Origin: Glandiceps talaboti
Lineage: Eukaryota > Hemichordata > Enteropneusta > Spengelidae
Assembly: GCF_964340395.1 (NCBI RefSeq)
Contig: NC_135566.1
Coordinates: forward strand, 16,960,001 to 16,995,000
Direction: 5' to 3'
DNA length: 35,000 nt
A program made the translations under genes and the position numbers. The notes under the pieces are model-generated. The model searched no databases and was not told where the DNA came from. It saw nothing but the letters and a program-made list of their open reading frames with translations. Of this stretch, positions 1 to 10,538 are shown piece after piece (the first letter of the stretch is position 1; every line of letters starts with the position of its first letter).

Positions 1-1438
1 ATTCACTCGAGTAACATTCAAGAAGTGTTCGTATTTTAGGTACGTCATTCTGTTTATATTTGCAGTCAATATTTCACTCTGGTTCAGCTCATATATTTAT
101 GAAGTACACGAGGGGTTTAGTCCAATCATTTTTACAAACGGAACAAACTCCTCCGACATACGACCACAAAAGGGTTCAAAAACTAACACATCTCATCCGC
201 TGAAATGTGCATATCGAACAACGTCTATTGACAACCCGATTCGTGACATCGAGCCTTATTTCTCGCCATTCACGCTAGAGTATTCACTACTGGCAGCAGG
301 TATGCTGTACCATATTTGGTCATCAATGGCTGACGTGAATTTGATTTCAATAACACAAGAAGATGATGATGATGAAGGCAGTGGTACTTGCTTTGTTGTC
401 CGTAACTATCTATACTCGCTCATTGCATGTTTATGTTTGAGGGCCAATTCAGGAAAACGTAGATCGCAGTATGCAGCTTTAGAGACGGAAAATGGTGGCG
501 AGACCTTGGCGACAGCTGACAGTGACGCGTCCGGTGCTAACACGAGACCGATACTTGGAAATCAAGGCAATGTTCAGCAAGCCAAAGGAGAACATGAAAC
601 TTCGAGAGGAATCACAACGACTCCCAGATTGACGTCACGAATTTGTAAGACCATGCATGAACTAATTGATTCATTGAACTTGAAACTATACCTGCGATTT
701 GGAGGAGTTGCCTTCCTAGCTGGTCTTGCCGTTAGTATTGGACTGATCGTATCTGCTTGTCAATTGTTCCAGTCGGAGACCCTCAAGGTCGACTCTATAA
801 GTTTTCAATTATATAACTACTTCACCATTGCATTTTACATTTTAATGATTATAAGTTGTCAGGTAGGGTTTGGTGGCCTAACCCGTCACCATTGCGACCA
901 GGTACCTTTCCATGGAGACGCTGCTTTACTTACCATCTCCACCAACGGTTCGTTCCTCTACATATTCATGGGGATTATCGCCGCTATAGGTATTTTGGTT
1001 GATGATGACCAACCCCCCTTTCCCCGTCATTTCGTTGTTATCTTGCTAATCGAACGAATTTTCAACTTCTTGCAAGTTTGGTTACAAGTCACTTTTTTGA
1101 TATCATCCCTGAGGTATTTTCCCGGTCACAACCAGTCCGTTGCTAGGTTACAACATGTTTATTCTTATTTGTTCATCTGTAATTTTGGTTTTTGGATCCT
1201 TGATAGTTTTTTCGAAGTAGAGGCCGTCAGCCTTACCCCAGTTCAAAAATATTTCTTTGGTGAAGAGGTATGGAGTATTATGACCGATTTGGCATATGCG
1301 TTTGCCATCTTCTTCCGTTTTCATTCGTTTGCAGTAGCATACTCTATGTTTTCGAGATTTTTATATCATCGATCTGACGACACAAATACACCACTGTGTC
1401 TCAGCTCAGACCAATCTCAGATTCAAGAGATTGTCTAA
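1..1438 (+). CDS. Otopetrin-like proton channel, 5'-truncated by the window edge (copy 1)
   Basis: The reading frame is already open at base 2 and runs to TAA at 1436-1438. The ATG at 302 is internal, because bases 2-301 translate into sequence nearly identical to residues ~194-292 of the complete paralog at 8339-10396. The visible part covers TM5 to TM12 of the 12-TM otopetrin fold. It includes the TM6 block FTLEYSLLAAGMLYHIWSSM, a TM11 block NFGFWILDSFFE and a TM12 block with FFRFHSF; both resemble the otopetrin C-terminal half. Otopetrins are proton-selective channels of the plasma membrane or vesicles (acid sensing, otoconia formation in vertebrates). The loop between TM6 and TM7 differs completely from the paralog, although both sides of it are almost identical at the DNA level. 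No intron interrupts the visible part. Family assignment is firm; substrate and tissue role are inferred. Confidence 0.92.
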   Translation, partial: FTRVTFKKCSYFRYVILFIFAVNISLWFSSYIYEVHEGFSPIIFTNGTNSSDIRPQKGSKTNTSHPLKCAYRTTSIDNPIRDIEPYFSPFTLEYSLLAAGMLYHIWSSMADVNLISITQEDDDDEGSGTCFVVRNYLYSLIACLCLRANSGKRRSQYAALETENGGETLATADSDASGANTRPILGNQGNVQQAKGEHETSRGITTTPRLTSRICKTMHELIDSLNLKLYLRFGGVAFLAGLAVSIGLIVSACQLFQSETLKVDSISFQLYNYFTIAFYILMIISCQVGFGGLTRHHCDQVPFHGDAALLTISTNGSFLYIFMGIIAAIGILVDDDQPPFPRHFVVILLIERIFNFLQVWLQVTFLISSLRYFPGHNQSVARLQHVYSYLFICNFGFWILDSFFEVEAVSLTPVQKYFFGEEVWSIMTDLAYAFAIFFRFHSFAVAYSMFSRFLYHRSDDTNTPLCLSSDQSQIQEIV

Positions 1439-1470
1439 GTCACACGAAAAGTGAGTGTAGGTGGGTGTAC

Positions 1471-2732
1471 AGTCATCCAGTATAGAAACTTAAACAGATT
1501 TGTGTTATCATTAACATAATTAATCGAAGAGGGCGCTATAAGTTACATCATGACGCCATGTCTTATTACGTCACCTGTGTAATTGTTAATAACTGTTTTA
1601 ACTTTATTATTATCCTAGCGAATACCTTTCGTTTTTTATCTTATTTTATATTAATCTAAAGTGATCAATTTTGGCATGGTCTAACAATGTATAATTGTGC
1701 ATTTTTGTAATTTATACCAATTATCATTTATGGTTGAGAAATTAGCTTTGATTGAGAGTCTACATTGCTTTTTAGTTTTTATTATTTTCCTATGTGAAAT
1801 TTTTTGATAGGATGAGTAGACATTATAGGCATTTCACATGAAACAAAATTTTGAAAACCGGTTTCGTATGATTGTATAGAACTAGTGTAGTTGAATGCAT
1901 AAATTACACATTGAATAGCAAATTTTACAGGCCACTTCCTGTACGTAGAATGGTTTTCAATACAAACACAGATTTTTGACGGCTACATTGTTTAAAGATT
2001 TTACTGTGAAAATACAAAAATAAAAATGTGTCGCAACATAAAACGTGTCTCAAAATGTAGGTACCTTGGGAGATGTAATGTTTACCCTCCTGTAGTTTTT
2101 AATCACATCATGAGTAGTATAAGTGTGCTATTCTTTATGGACAATTTATAAGCGTAAGCAGATTAAACATGCATAGTCCGGCCATACACAAATCAAAATG
2201 TATGTTGACATATAATGATTTGTAATGTTTATAATCTCGCTATACTTTAAGTGAAAATCTCTCTGTAGACAGATTTGATTTTTCTGATAACATTTTTTGC
2301 TGAAACATTGTCTCAGATAAGATTAATAACCCATGATTAACATACTCAATGAATAAACATATATGTATCTGGCATTATGTAAACTTTGTATTTTTTATAA
2401 TGTCATGGTGTATGTGTATGTGTTTTAACGAGTTTCCTTATTCAATAAACGCAATGCAAAAACATGCATGCAGCCTAATCTATTTTCCTAAAATTCGAAT
2501 TGCACTTACTCAGTGTGATTTGGTTTTCATACTTGTGTGTCAGTGAGAACTGAGTTCAAGACATCTTGCATTTTGAAACGATTAATGTCCTTGGTCAACG
2601 GACCATAAGGTAAGTATGTAAACATGTCATTATACGTCATTTTATCACTTTTCGCATAATAGGGTGGTCAACTTTATCACAATATTCTCGACAGATGTCG
2701 TGATGTGAAATAGTTAATCAGCAATTTGTGAC
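1471..2732 (+). repeat. Otopetrin 3'-flank repeat, copy A
   Basis: Non-coding AT-rich DNA directly after otopetrin copy 1. It matches 2797-4748 over most of its length and 10856-11390 over its first part. Shared landmarks are a GAGGGCGCTAT block, a TCTTATTACGTCACCTG-like block, a tract ending TTGGTCAACGGACCATAAGG, and AATATTCTCGACAGATGTCG. Relative to copy C, about 0.5 kb between the stop codon and this repeat is missing. No convincing coding frame. Confidence 0.85.
2019..2024 (+). promoter_or_regulatory. Possible poly(A) signal of otopetrin copy 1
   Basis: AATAAA about 580 bp after the stop codon, preserved at the homologous place in flank copy B (4035-4040). Other AATAAA-like hexamers occur in this AT-rich DNA, so the assignment is weak. 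Confidence 0.3.
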
Positions 2733-2796
2733 GTGTGCCATAAGTTCTGATAAGTACAAAGCAAAGTGTGTGTATTTTGGGTGTTTTGGTAGCTAT

Positions 2797-3814
2797 AAAG
2801 CAACAGTGATTTATACACTTTCTGATCTTTCTGACTGCCAGTAAGATTTAACTTTGTACGATTTAACTTTTCCACCCATGATAATGTCGCAAGTATTTTA
2901 CCATCGTTAATTGGTGGATGTTAGGGCATCCATCCAGTATAGACAATGAAATAGATTTGTATCACCATTGACAGAATTAATCGAAGAGGGCGCTATAAGT
3001 TACATCATGACGCCATGTCTTATTACGTCACCTGTGTAATTGTTAATGACTGTTTTAACTTCATTATTATCCTAGCTAATACCTTTCGTTTTTATCTTAT
3101 TTTATATTAATCTAAAGTGATCAATTTTGGTCTAACAATGTATAATTGTGCATTTTTGTAATTTATACCAATTATCATTTATGGTTGAGAAATTAGCTTT
3201 GATTGAGAGTTACATTGCTTTTTAGTTTTTATTATTTTCCTATGTGAAATTTTTTGATAGGATGAGTAGACATTATAGGCATTTCACATGAAACACAATC
3301 TTGAAATTTGGTTTCGTATGATCACCGCGGTGAATAGCAAATTTTACAGATCACTTCCTGTAAACAGAATGGTATACAATACAAACACGGACTTGTTCTG
3401 TATTGTTTCACCTTGTTCTTTTTTTTAAAGAGGCAAACAATATTAGTATAGTTTTTTTTGTTAATGTTTTGTCTAATTCTTCATATATAATATATAATTA
3501 AGCAGGTTACTTATCACTAGATTTAAACTATATCAAGTTCTATGGGATATATTGTCTTTGTTATCATAGATGTACCAAATTATATGGAGTCAAAGCTTGT
3601 GTTTAAAAACTATTGCCTATAATTATGTTTGCGAAAACTATGGCGCAGACATAGATAGACACACACGCGCAAAAATACACGGGCGCGCGCGCGCACACAC
3701 ACACACATATATCACCATACTATAATCTTCCTTGTGGAAGGTAAAAAGATAATGCCACTGATTTTGTAGTGGTGACACCACAAACATGTATGACATTCAG
3801 ATCCTTTAAAATAG

Positions 3815-3872
<58 letters not shown>

Positions 3873-4748
3873 CTCTCTCTCTCTGACTCGTATCGTCATT
3901 TCAAAGTCATTAAGACTCTTAAAAGCATAACTATTATGTGAAAGTATTACTAACATGTATTCACACACATTTACTTCAAATTTTAAGTTTTGATGGATTC
4001 ATTGTTTTAAAGATTTCACTGTGAAAAATATAAAAATAAAAAGGGTCGCCATATAAAACCTGTCTCAAAATGTAGGTACGTACTTTGGGAGATGTAATGT
4101 TTACCCTCCTATAGATTTTAATCATATCATGAGTAGTACAAGTGTAATATTATTTATGACAGTTTGTAGGCATAAACTGACAACATGCAACGGGCAGGTT
4201 GATAGTCCTGTCGAACACAAATCAATATATATGTTGACATATAATGCCTTGTAACACCTCTATATTTTAAGTTTAAGTCTCTCTGTAGGCTGACTTGATT
4301 TTTCTAATGACATATTTTGGCGAAACTTTGTCGCAGATAAATAACCAATCGTTAACATGCTTAATTAATGAATAAACGTACATGTATCTGGTATTATGTA
4401 AAATTGGTATTTTTAATTTGAAATTGTGCGTCGTGGTGTATCTGTTTTAACGAGTTTCCTTATTCATTAAATGCAATGCAGCCGTGCAGCCTTATTAAAT
4501 TTCCTAAAATTCGAATGACACTCAATCAGTGTGATTTGGTTTTCATTTTTGTGTGTCAGTGAGAACTGAGTTTAGGACATCTTGTATTTTGAAATTATTA
4601 ACGTCCTTGGTCAACGGACCATAAGGTCAGTATATGTAAATCTGTCATTATGTGTCATTTTTAAAATTTATAATTTTTCGCATAATAGGGTGATCAGTTT
4701 TATCACAATATTCTCGACAGATGTCGTGAAATAGTTAATCAACAATTT
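2797..4748 (+). repeat. Otopetrin 3'-flank repeat, copy B (no gene in front of it)
   Basis: Second copy of the flank repeat. It is interrupted at about 3400-3990 by unrelated DNA carrying (CA)n and other simple repeats, so the match to copy A resumes near 3990. Its left end (from the AAAGCAACAGT motif) matches copy C rather than A. No otopetrin coding sequence precedes it, which suggests the remains of a third duplication unit whose gene was lost. Confidence 0.8.
3816..3884. repeat. (CA)n then (CT)n microsatellite
   Basis: About 54 bp of CA followed by about 15 bp of CT, inside the segment that interrupts flank copy B. A smaller (GC)n/(CA)n tract lies at about 3684-3707. Confidence 0.97.
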
Positions 4749-5003
4749 GTTCAAAAATTATCACATAATAAAGTACGTGCAAATCTTCATCTCTGTGACA
4801 TCAAACAGGATATATACAAATCAAAAACCCAATAAATCTCCCATGCAGCCCTGTTCTACAAAATTTCTCCCAACTGTTCAAAATGACTTGTTCCTGCCAT
4901 TCTTTTTTAAGGAGTCTGACTTGCAGTGGTGCATGTAATTTGATTTATATTTAATTCTATTGTCAACATGACGATGATCAATGACCAGTTGTATTGATTT
5001 CAA

Positions 5004-5023
5004 TGACCCATGACCATTGACCC
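5004..5023 (-). promoter_or_regulatory. Three TGACCM half-sites, spacing 1 (DR1-like)
   Basis: TGACCC, TGACCA and TGACCC at 5004, 5011 and 5018, each separated by one base. Read on the minus strand these are RGKTCA-type nuclear receptor half-sites in a DR1 arrangement. Sequence match only; no evidence of occupancy. Confidence 0.35.
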
Positions 5024-5196
5024 ACCTGCACGGGCGGACAGGCGGGCGGGCGTGCGCGCGTGTGTGTGGATTGGAGTATTTATCATATAATGTATTGCTC
5101 CCGATAAACCATTGACTTGAATTGGACAACATTGTCGTCAACCTACCTTCCTCGGGATACTCGATAAGTGAACTGGGAAAACACAACATTATGCAA

Positions 5197-5322
<126 letters not shown>

Positions 5323-6660
5323 ATAAATTTATGTAGCCAAATATCCAAAGAAAACAATGTTCAGTAGTGTAGAAAAAAGATGAAAATGAGTGAGTTTTTA
5401 AGCATCTTTTAAAAATGTTTACATTAGGAGAGGTTTTTATGTCCAGGGGTAGAGAGTTCCAAAGTTCAGGAGCTGCTGAAGAGAAGGAGCGGCGACCATA
5501 GGAAACCAGATTCCATTTGGGTGTATGCAGAAGGCATTTATCCGATGAACAAAGAGCGTGTAATGAAGAACGATGTATACGATGAGATACTGGAAGCCAA
5601 TGAAGTTGTTTTAGAATAGGGGTTATGTGTTCTGTTGCGCTTAATAATCCTCGCTGCTGTATTTTGGGCACGTGCACGTTGTAAGCGAACATCAGGCAGA
5701 CCATATGGTAAAGAATTACAACTGTACAGTAATGATATAACATCATTGACGAGGGTGGCACAAGAATCCTGAGAGAAGTATTTCCTGATGCGTCCAATTT
5801 GGAAGAGGAAGTGAATGGTACGGCAGGGGGTATTTATATGTTATAATATAACACCAATGTTTCTCGCAGATGAAGTAGTTTCAATAACATTTGAACAGAT
5901 GTTGATGGCAGTGAGAAGCAACGGCGAATTATCAAATTTGGAATTAATTAAAATTACGTCCGTCTTAGCATCATTTAACTTCAGTCATCCATCTCTTTGA
6001 CACATTCTATGGAAGATACGGCAGAGGTGGCATTGGACAAGTACAGTTCATTATCATCAGTGAACTGATGAAACTGAAGTTTATGACGGCGAAAGATCTG
6101 TCCGAGTGGTGAAATATAAATTGTAAACAGAACCGCAGCAATTGCCCAAGTGACATTTTCCCACTTACTAAAACTAGTACTGATTGTCTGTGAGGTATGA
6201 GCAAAGCCATTTAAGAGGAATGTCTTTGATACCATGTACCAAGATCTGACAAACGCTTTAGAAGTTTTCCGTGATCTATGCTATCGAACGCTGCGGATAA
6301 GTCTAAAAGAACAAGAAGAACAATTTGTCAGGGGTCAAGTGCAGTCAGAATATCATTATGTACAAGGAGAAGTGCTGTTTCGGTACTGTGATGTTGTATG
6401 TAGGCAGATTGAAGTGGCTCTAATAAAAGGTTTCTATTCAAGAAGTCTGTGAGCTGAGCAGCGACTACCTTTTCAAGTAACTTAGACAGAAAAGGTAGAT
6501 TGGAAATTAGACGGAAGTTTTTGAGAATTTCCGGATCGAGCGTGGGTTTCTTTATAAGTGGTGTGACAACTGCAGACTTCAATAAATGAGGTACAAAGCC
6601 AGATTCGAGTGACAAATTGATAATCCAAGTGATAATCACGAGTAGTTTATCAAGACATAG
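5323..6660 (-). mobile_element. Non-LTR retrotransposon remnant, CR1/L2-like, 5'-truncated and decayed
   Basis: Read on the minus strand. 6639-6331 encodes the start of a reverse transcriptase with the family block [19 protein letters not shown] and a [13 protein letters not shown] motif. An in-frame TGA at 6328-6330 follows, then VLLVLLDLSAAFDSIDHGKL, holding the first catalytic aspartate. Another in-frame stop occurs near 6211, then a frameshift near 6120-6150. The catalytic box is degenerate (FTDDNELYLS where FADDTQLYLS is usual). A second frameshift near 5970 leads to LNDAKTD-like sequence, then the C-terminal domain with HITPILKQLHWLPVSHRIH and APELWNSLPLDI. The order and motifs place it in the CR1/L2/Rex1 group. 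The endonuclease region is missing. Dead copy: stops, frameshifts and a mutated active site. Confidence 0.9.
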
Positions 6661-6817
6661 TCTATCAGCTAGCCCTCGGATGTTCTTCCGATAAAATACG
6701 ACACACAGCCGAACAACGCTATCGAGGATGGAACATCGGGCAGGCCCTCACATGCGAACTTCGTTCGCTTATAGTTATGGCATCGAAAGAAAGCCCGAAC
6801 GTCTAGCAGCAAGACTA
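6658..6817. repeat. 160-bp dispersed repeat, copy 1
   Basis: Matches 18695-18854 almost end to end (both begin TAGTCTATC and end AAGACTA), with small indels. It holds an exact hairpin GCGAACTTCGTTCGC, an imperfect inverted pair around GGATGTTC...GAACATC, and the block CATCGAAAGAAAGCCCGA. It begins exactly where the retrotransposon remnant stops. No coding potential. Confidence 0.85.
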
Positions 6818-6870
6818 ATCAAGACACAGCTTGACAAATGATGTTGGCAATTGATCCAAACTGCTTGACT

Positions 6871-6954
6871 ATCGATCGATCGATCGATCAATAAATCAAT
6901 CAACAAACAAACAAACAAACAAACAAACAAACCAACCGACTAGCTAGCTAATCA

Positions 6955-7036
<82 letters not shown>

Positions 7037-7103
7037 CCAACCAACCAACCAACCAACCAACCAACCAACCAACCAACCTACCAATAAATCACCCCCCCCC
7101 CCC
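6871..7103. repeat. Compound microsatellite (ATCG/CAAA/TCAA/CCAA)n plus poly(C)
   Basis: Successive blocks: (ATCG)n to 6889, (CAAA)n 6904-6932, (TCAA)n 6955-7034, (CCAA)n 7035-7078, poly(C) 7091-7103. The tract and about 80 bp to its right recur at 12264-12595. Confidence 0.95.
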
Positions 7104-7190
7104 ATTTCACTTTACTTTTACATATTACATTGACAAGCCATTCAACCAAACTACCGAACAGAAGACAGGAGTCTTTGAATTAACAATACA
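7104..7190 (-). repeat. Single-copy flank shared with 12505-12595
   Basis: CATTTCACTTTACTTTTACA and the following bases match the segment after the second compound microsatellite, down to a shared GAATT. On the minus strand this would read as the 3' end of a short element followed by a GGTT/GATT-type tail, the arrangement expected of a retroposon. Element type not identified. Confidence 0.6.
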
Positions 7191-8338
7191 CAGTCTGACC
7201 TATATTTTCGTCAGTAGAATTCAAGCATCGTTTTATCACAACCACAGAGTTTAAAAGAATAAATACAGGAAATGGACTTTGATTAAACTGAAATATGTGA
7301 CGTAATGTCTAAAACATGAATTAGTGTCCTTATCACTTTGAGTGGAAAAAATCAGGCATTACTAAATTAAAAAATGGAAGGTTATAAGACACAAACAGGC
7401 TTCCGATCTGTCTTGGTCGATAATCATCATCAGAACAGACGTGTACTGAGAAATTTCATAGTTATACGACTGGTCTCCAGGTGGCAGTATATTATCAGCC
7501 GATGATACTAGTATATAACAAGGTAACTGTGGACTTTGTCCTAAGATTTCAACTACTTGACCGTTATACCTAAGACCACTAAATGAGGTTATACACAACA
7601 GGCTTCTGTCGTTAATCATATGATGGCAGTTGATCGGAATTGTGATTTGATCCACCAAATTTTTGGGAAAAGGGCGGGACAATGACTTTAGAAATTTGTA
7701 CTGCCGACATCGATTGAACTCTATGCATGTGTAATACATTTGTTTGAGTTGACTGGCAGTATCAAAATCGCAAGCCAGAACACATATTTCTGCTATAGCC
7801 TCTCATCGATGCGTCTTGGACAGTGCCGTAAAAGAGACTGTGGTTTACGACGATGGGCAGTATAGACTAAGATACGTCGTGTCGTGGGATGGGTTTACCG
7901 AGCTGTGAGGGCGCCCCGTCACGGCGTACCTGATAGACTACCTATTTTAAGTATTTATTGCTTCCCCTGACCAAAATAAAACAGGGCACAAGCCTCTCGT
8001 AATTTGTAAGTGCTCTCTTACATCACATAGCAACAGTAAAATTATGATACATGTTGCATAGGTAACAACAGGGATGGATTGGCTTGTGAAAAAAAATATA
8101 ACATAAACTGCACAGTTGTGCTACACAATGTTGGCGCTATTTTTATGTGACCTACTGTATTTACATATTAATTGTGTTGCATGTGTTCTTTTTGTTCGCT
8201 GATACACGGAAGTAACCTCATTTCGAGTACTTCCTCGTTTTATTTCAGCTCCACCCGTGTTGCATATTATTTTGTTTAACAAATTGAAACTGGAGTCTAA
8301 GCAGTAACAGAGTAAACCATCGAATTCATCACATCAAA
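7191..8338. other. Gene-free stretch upstream of otopetrin copy 2
   Basis: It should contain the 5' UTR and promoter of otopetrin copy 2, but no TATA box or initiator could be assigned. A 125-codon minus-strand frame at 7362-7739 has no recognisable domain and is not called a gene. Confidence 0.5.
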
Positions 8339-10396
8339 ATGTCTGTACGGCCAATTTCCACAACGCCTGCCAGTTATGGTCGACGTTACTGGTTGGTTGC
8401 ACCATTCAAAACAGGAGAGAAGTTGTCCTACCCTCAAAACTCATCCAGACACGAGGAAGACAGCAGTATATCGGCAATCCTACTGATGTCTGCCCTAGTA
8501 TGCGTTGGGATCGTTGTCCAACTCTGCTACTACCTAAAAACTGTGAATGATACATTACTAACGCAAATCGTGTTACTCACCGGGCGTTCGGTTCAAATGG
8601 TTGTCTGCATCATACTCATGCTTATCTTCTTGCAAAAGAGGCGCGTGTGGATGAAATTGGGGTATTTGGTTTGGCGTTCCAACCAAAATGGCGCTACTCA
8701 CGACGGTTACCAAGACAGTGAGTTACACCTGTCTATGAAGGGTATAGTTGTGCTCGGAATTGGTCGTATAACGATCGACGTATTTTACTTGATTCGTGCC
8801 GGTAATTGTCTTTCGGTTGCACCAGAACCTCTTGAAGACTTTGTAGATTTGTTTTACCACACAATATACGTTTTCTTTATATGCATTCAGGTACGTTTCC
8901 TGCTTGTTTTCACTCGAGTAACATTCAAGAAGTGTTCGTATTTTAGGTACGTCATTCTGTTTATATTTGCCGTCAATGTTTCCCTCTGGTTCGGCTCATA
9001 TATTCATGAAGTACAAGAGGGGTTTACTCCAATCGTGCATGGAAACGGAACAAACTTCATCAACGTACAACCACAAATGGGTTCAAAAACTAACACATCT
9101 CATCCGCTGAAATGTGCATATCGGACAACGTCTATTGACAACCTGATCCGTGACATCGAGCCATATTTCTCTCCATTCACGCTAGAGTATTCACTACTGG
9201 CAGCAGGTATGCTGTACCAAATTTGGTCATCAATGGCTGACGTCGAATTGACCTCAATAACACTAGAAGATGACGATGGTCGCAGTGGTACTTGCTTTGC
9301 TGTGCGTAACTATCTATACTCGCTCATTGCATGTTTATGTTTGAGGGCCAATTCAGGAAAACGTAGATCGCAGTATGCAGCTTTAGAGACGGAAAATGGT
9401 GGCGAGACCTTGGCGACAGCCAGCTTGATCGGGCGATTTCGCAGACATTGTTGCAGAGACGAGGGACATCAGATGAACGATGAGAGTTTGGCACATCTAA
9501 CGGATGATGTAGCAGTCTGCAGGTATCAACAAAGTGAAAATAACACTGAGAACACGAACACTGGTGCAAACACTATCACAACGACTCCCAGATTGACGTC
9601 ACGAATTTGTAAGACCACACATGAACTAATTGATTCATTGAAGCTATACCTGCGATTTGGAGGAGTTGCTTTCCTAGCTGGTCTTGCCGTTAGTATTGGA
9701 CTGATCGTATCTGCTTGTCAATTGTTCCAGTCGAAGACCCTCGAGGTCGACTCTATAAGTTTTCAATTATATAACTACTTCACCATTGCATTTTACATTT
9801 TAATGATTATAAGTTGTCAGGTAGGGTTTGGTGGCCTAACCCGTCACCATTGCGACCAGGTACCTTTCCATGGAGACGCTGCTCTCCTTATCATCTCCGT
9901 TAACGGCTCGTTCCTCTACATATTCATGGGGATCATCGCCGCTATAGGTATTTTGGTTGACGATGACCATCCCCCTTTTCCCCGCCGTTTCGCTGTTATC
10001 TTGTTATTCGAACGAATTTTTAACTTTTTGCAAGTTTGGTTACAGGTCACTTTTTTGATATCATCCCTGAGGTATTTTCCCGGTCACAATCAGTCCGTTG
10101 CTAGGTTACAACATGTTTATTCTTATTTGTTCATCTGTAATTTTGGTTTTTGGATCCTTGATAGTTTTTTCGAAATAGAGGCTGTCAGCCTTACCCCAGT
10201 TCAAAGATATTTCTTTGGTGAAGAGATATGGCATATTATAACCGATTTGGCATATGCGTTTGCCATCTTCTTTCGTTTTCATTCGTTTGCAGTAGCATAC
10301 TTTGTGTTTTCGAGATTTTTATATCATCGATCTGACGACACAACTACAGCATTGTGTCTCAGCTCAGACCAATCTCAGATTCAACAGATTGTCTAA
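8339..10396 (+). CDS. Otopetrin-like proton channel, complete and intronless (copy 2)
   Basis: One uninterrupted frame of 685 codons, near the family's usual length (vertebrate otopetrins about 600 aa). The ATG at 8339 has A at -3 and precedes a cytoplasmic N-terminus of about 45 residues. Twelve hydrophobic segments are visible, starting roughly at residues 46, 73, 135, 168, 202 and 278 for the first half. After a linker of about 100 residues, six more begin at a block starting LYLRFGGVAFLAGLAVSIGL. TM6 (FTLEYSLLAAGMLYQIWSSM), TM11 (NFGFWILDSFFEIEA) and TM12 (FFRFHSF) resemble conserved otopetrin blocks. The expected role is proton conduction across a membrane. Vertebrate OTOP genes are split, so a single exon suggests retroposition or lineage-specific intron loss. 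It lies about 6.9 kb downstream of copy 1 on the same strand, a tandem duplicate. GT...AG-like strings near 8891-8946 are coding: removing them would shift the frame. Confidence 0.95.
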   Translation: MSVRPISTTPASYGRRYWLVAPFKTGEKLSYPQNSSRHEEDSSISAILLMSALVCVGIVVQLCYYLKTVNDTLLTQIVLLTGRSVQMVVCIILMLIFLQKRRVWMKLGYLVWRSNQNGATHDGYQDSELHLSMKGIVVLGIGRITIDVFYLIRAGNCLSVAPEPLEDFVDLFYHTIYVFFICIQVRFLLVFTRVTFKKCSYFRYVILFIFAVNVSLWFGSYIHEVQEGFTPIVHGNGTNFINVQPQMGSKTNTSHPLKCAYRTTSIDNLIRDIEPYFSPFTLEYSLLAAGMLYQIWSSMADVELTSITLEDDDGRSGTCFAVRNYLYSLIACLCLRANSGKRRSQYAALETENGGETLATASLIGRFRRHCCRDEGHQMNDESLAHLTDDVAVCRYQQSENNTENTNTGANTITTTPRLTSRICKTTHELIDSLKLYLRFGGVAFLAGLAVSIGLIVSACQLFQSKTLEVDSISFQLYNYFTIAFYILMIISCQVGFGGLTRHHCDQVPFHGDAALLIISVNGSFLYIFMGIIAAIGILVDDDHPPFPRRFAVILLFERIFNFLQVWLQVTFLISSLRYFPGHNQSVARLQHVYSYLFICNFGFWILDSFFEIEAVSLTPVQRYFFGEEIWHIITDLAYAFAIFFRFHSFAVAYFVFSRFLYHRSDDTTTALCLSSDQSQIQQIV

Positions 10397-10538
10397 GTCA
10401 CACGAAGAGTGGGTGTAGGTAGGTGTAGGATGTACAGCAAAATTCAAAATACCGTAGAGCTTCTCCTTTTGATATACCCATGCAGAAGCTAATAAGAATA
10501 TACACGTGCCACAACAAGATTTAAATGAATTCACTTTC

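Noticed and set aside
7362-7739. 125-codon minus-strand frame with DRSLLCITSF and DRSEACLCLITF
   Set aside because: The composition looks less random than neighbours and two parts resemble each other, but no family, splice partner or start context could be recognised.
8891-8946. Possible 56-bp intron (GTACGT to TTTTAG) in otopetrin copy 2
   Set aside because: 56 bases is not a multiple of three, and the translated segment aligns with conserved otopetrin TM4-TM5 sequence; removing it would shift the frame.
9324-9569. Minus-strand frame within otopetrin copy 2
   Set aside because: Shadow of the otopetrin coding sequence, no independent support.
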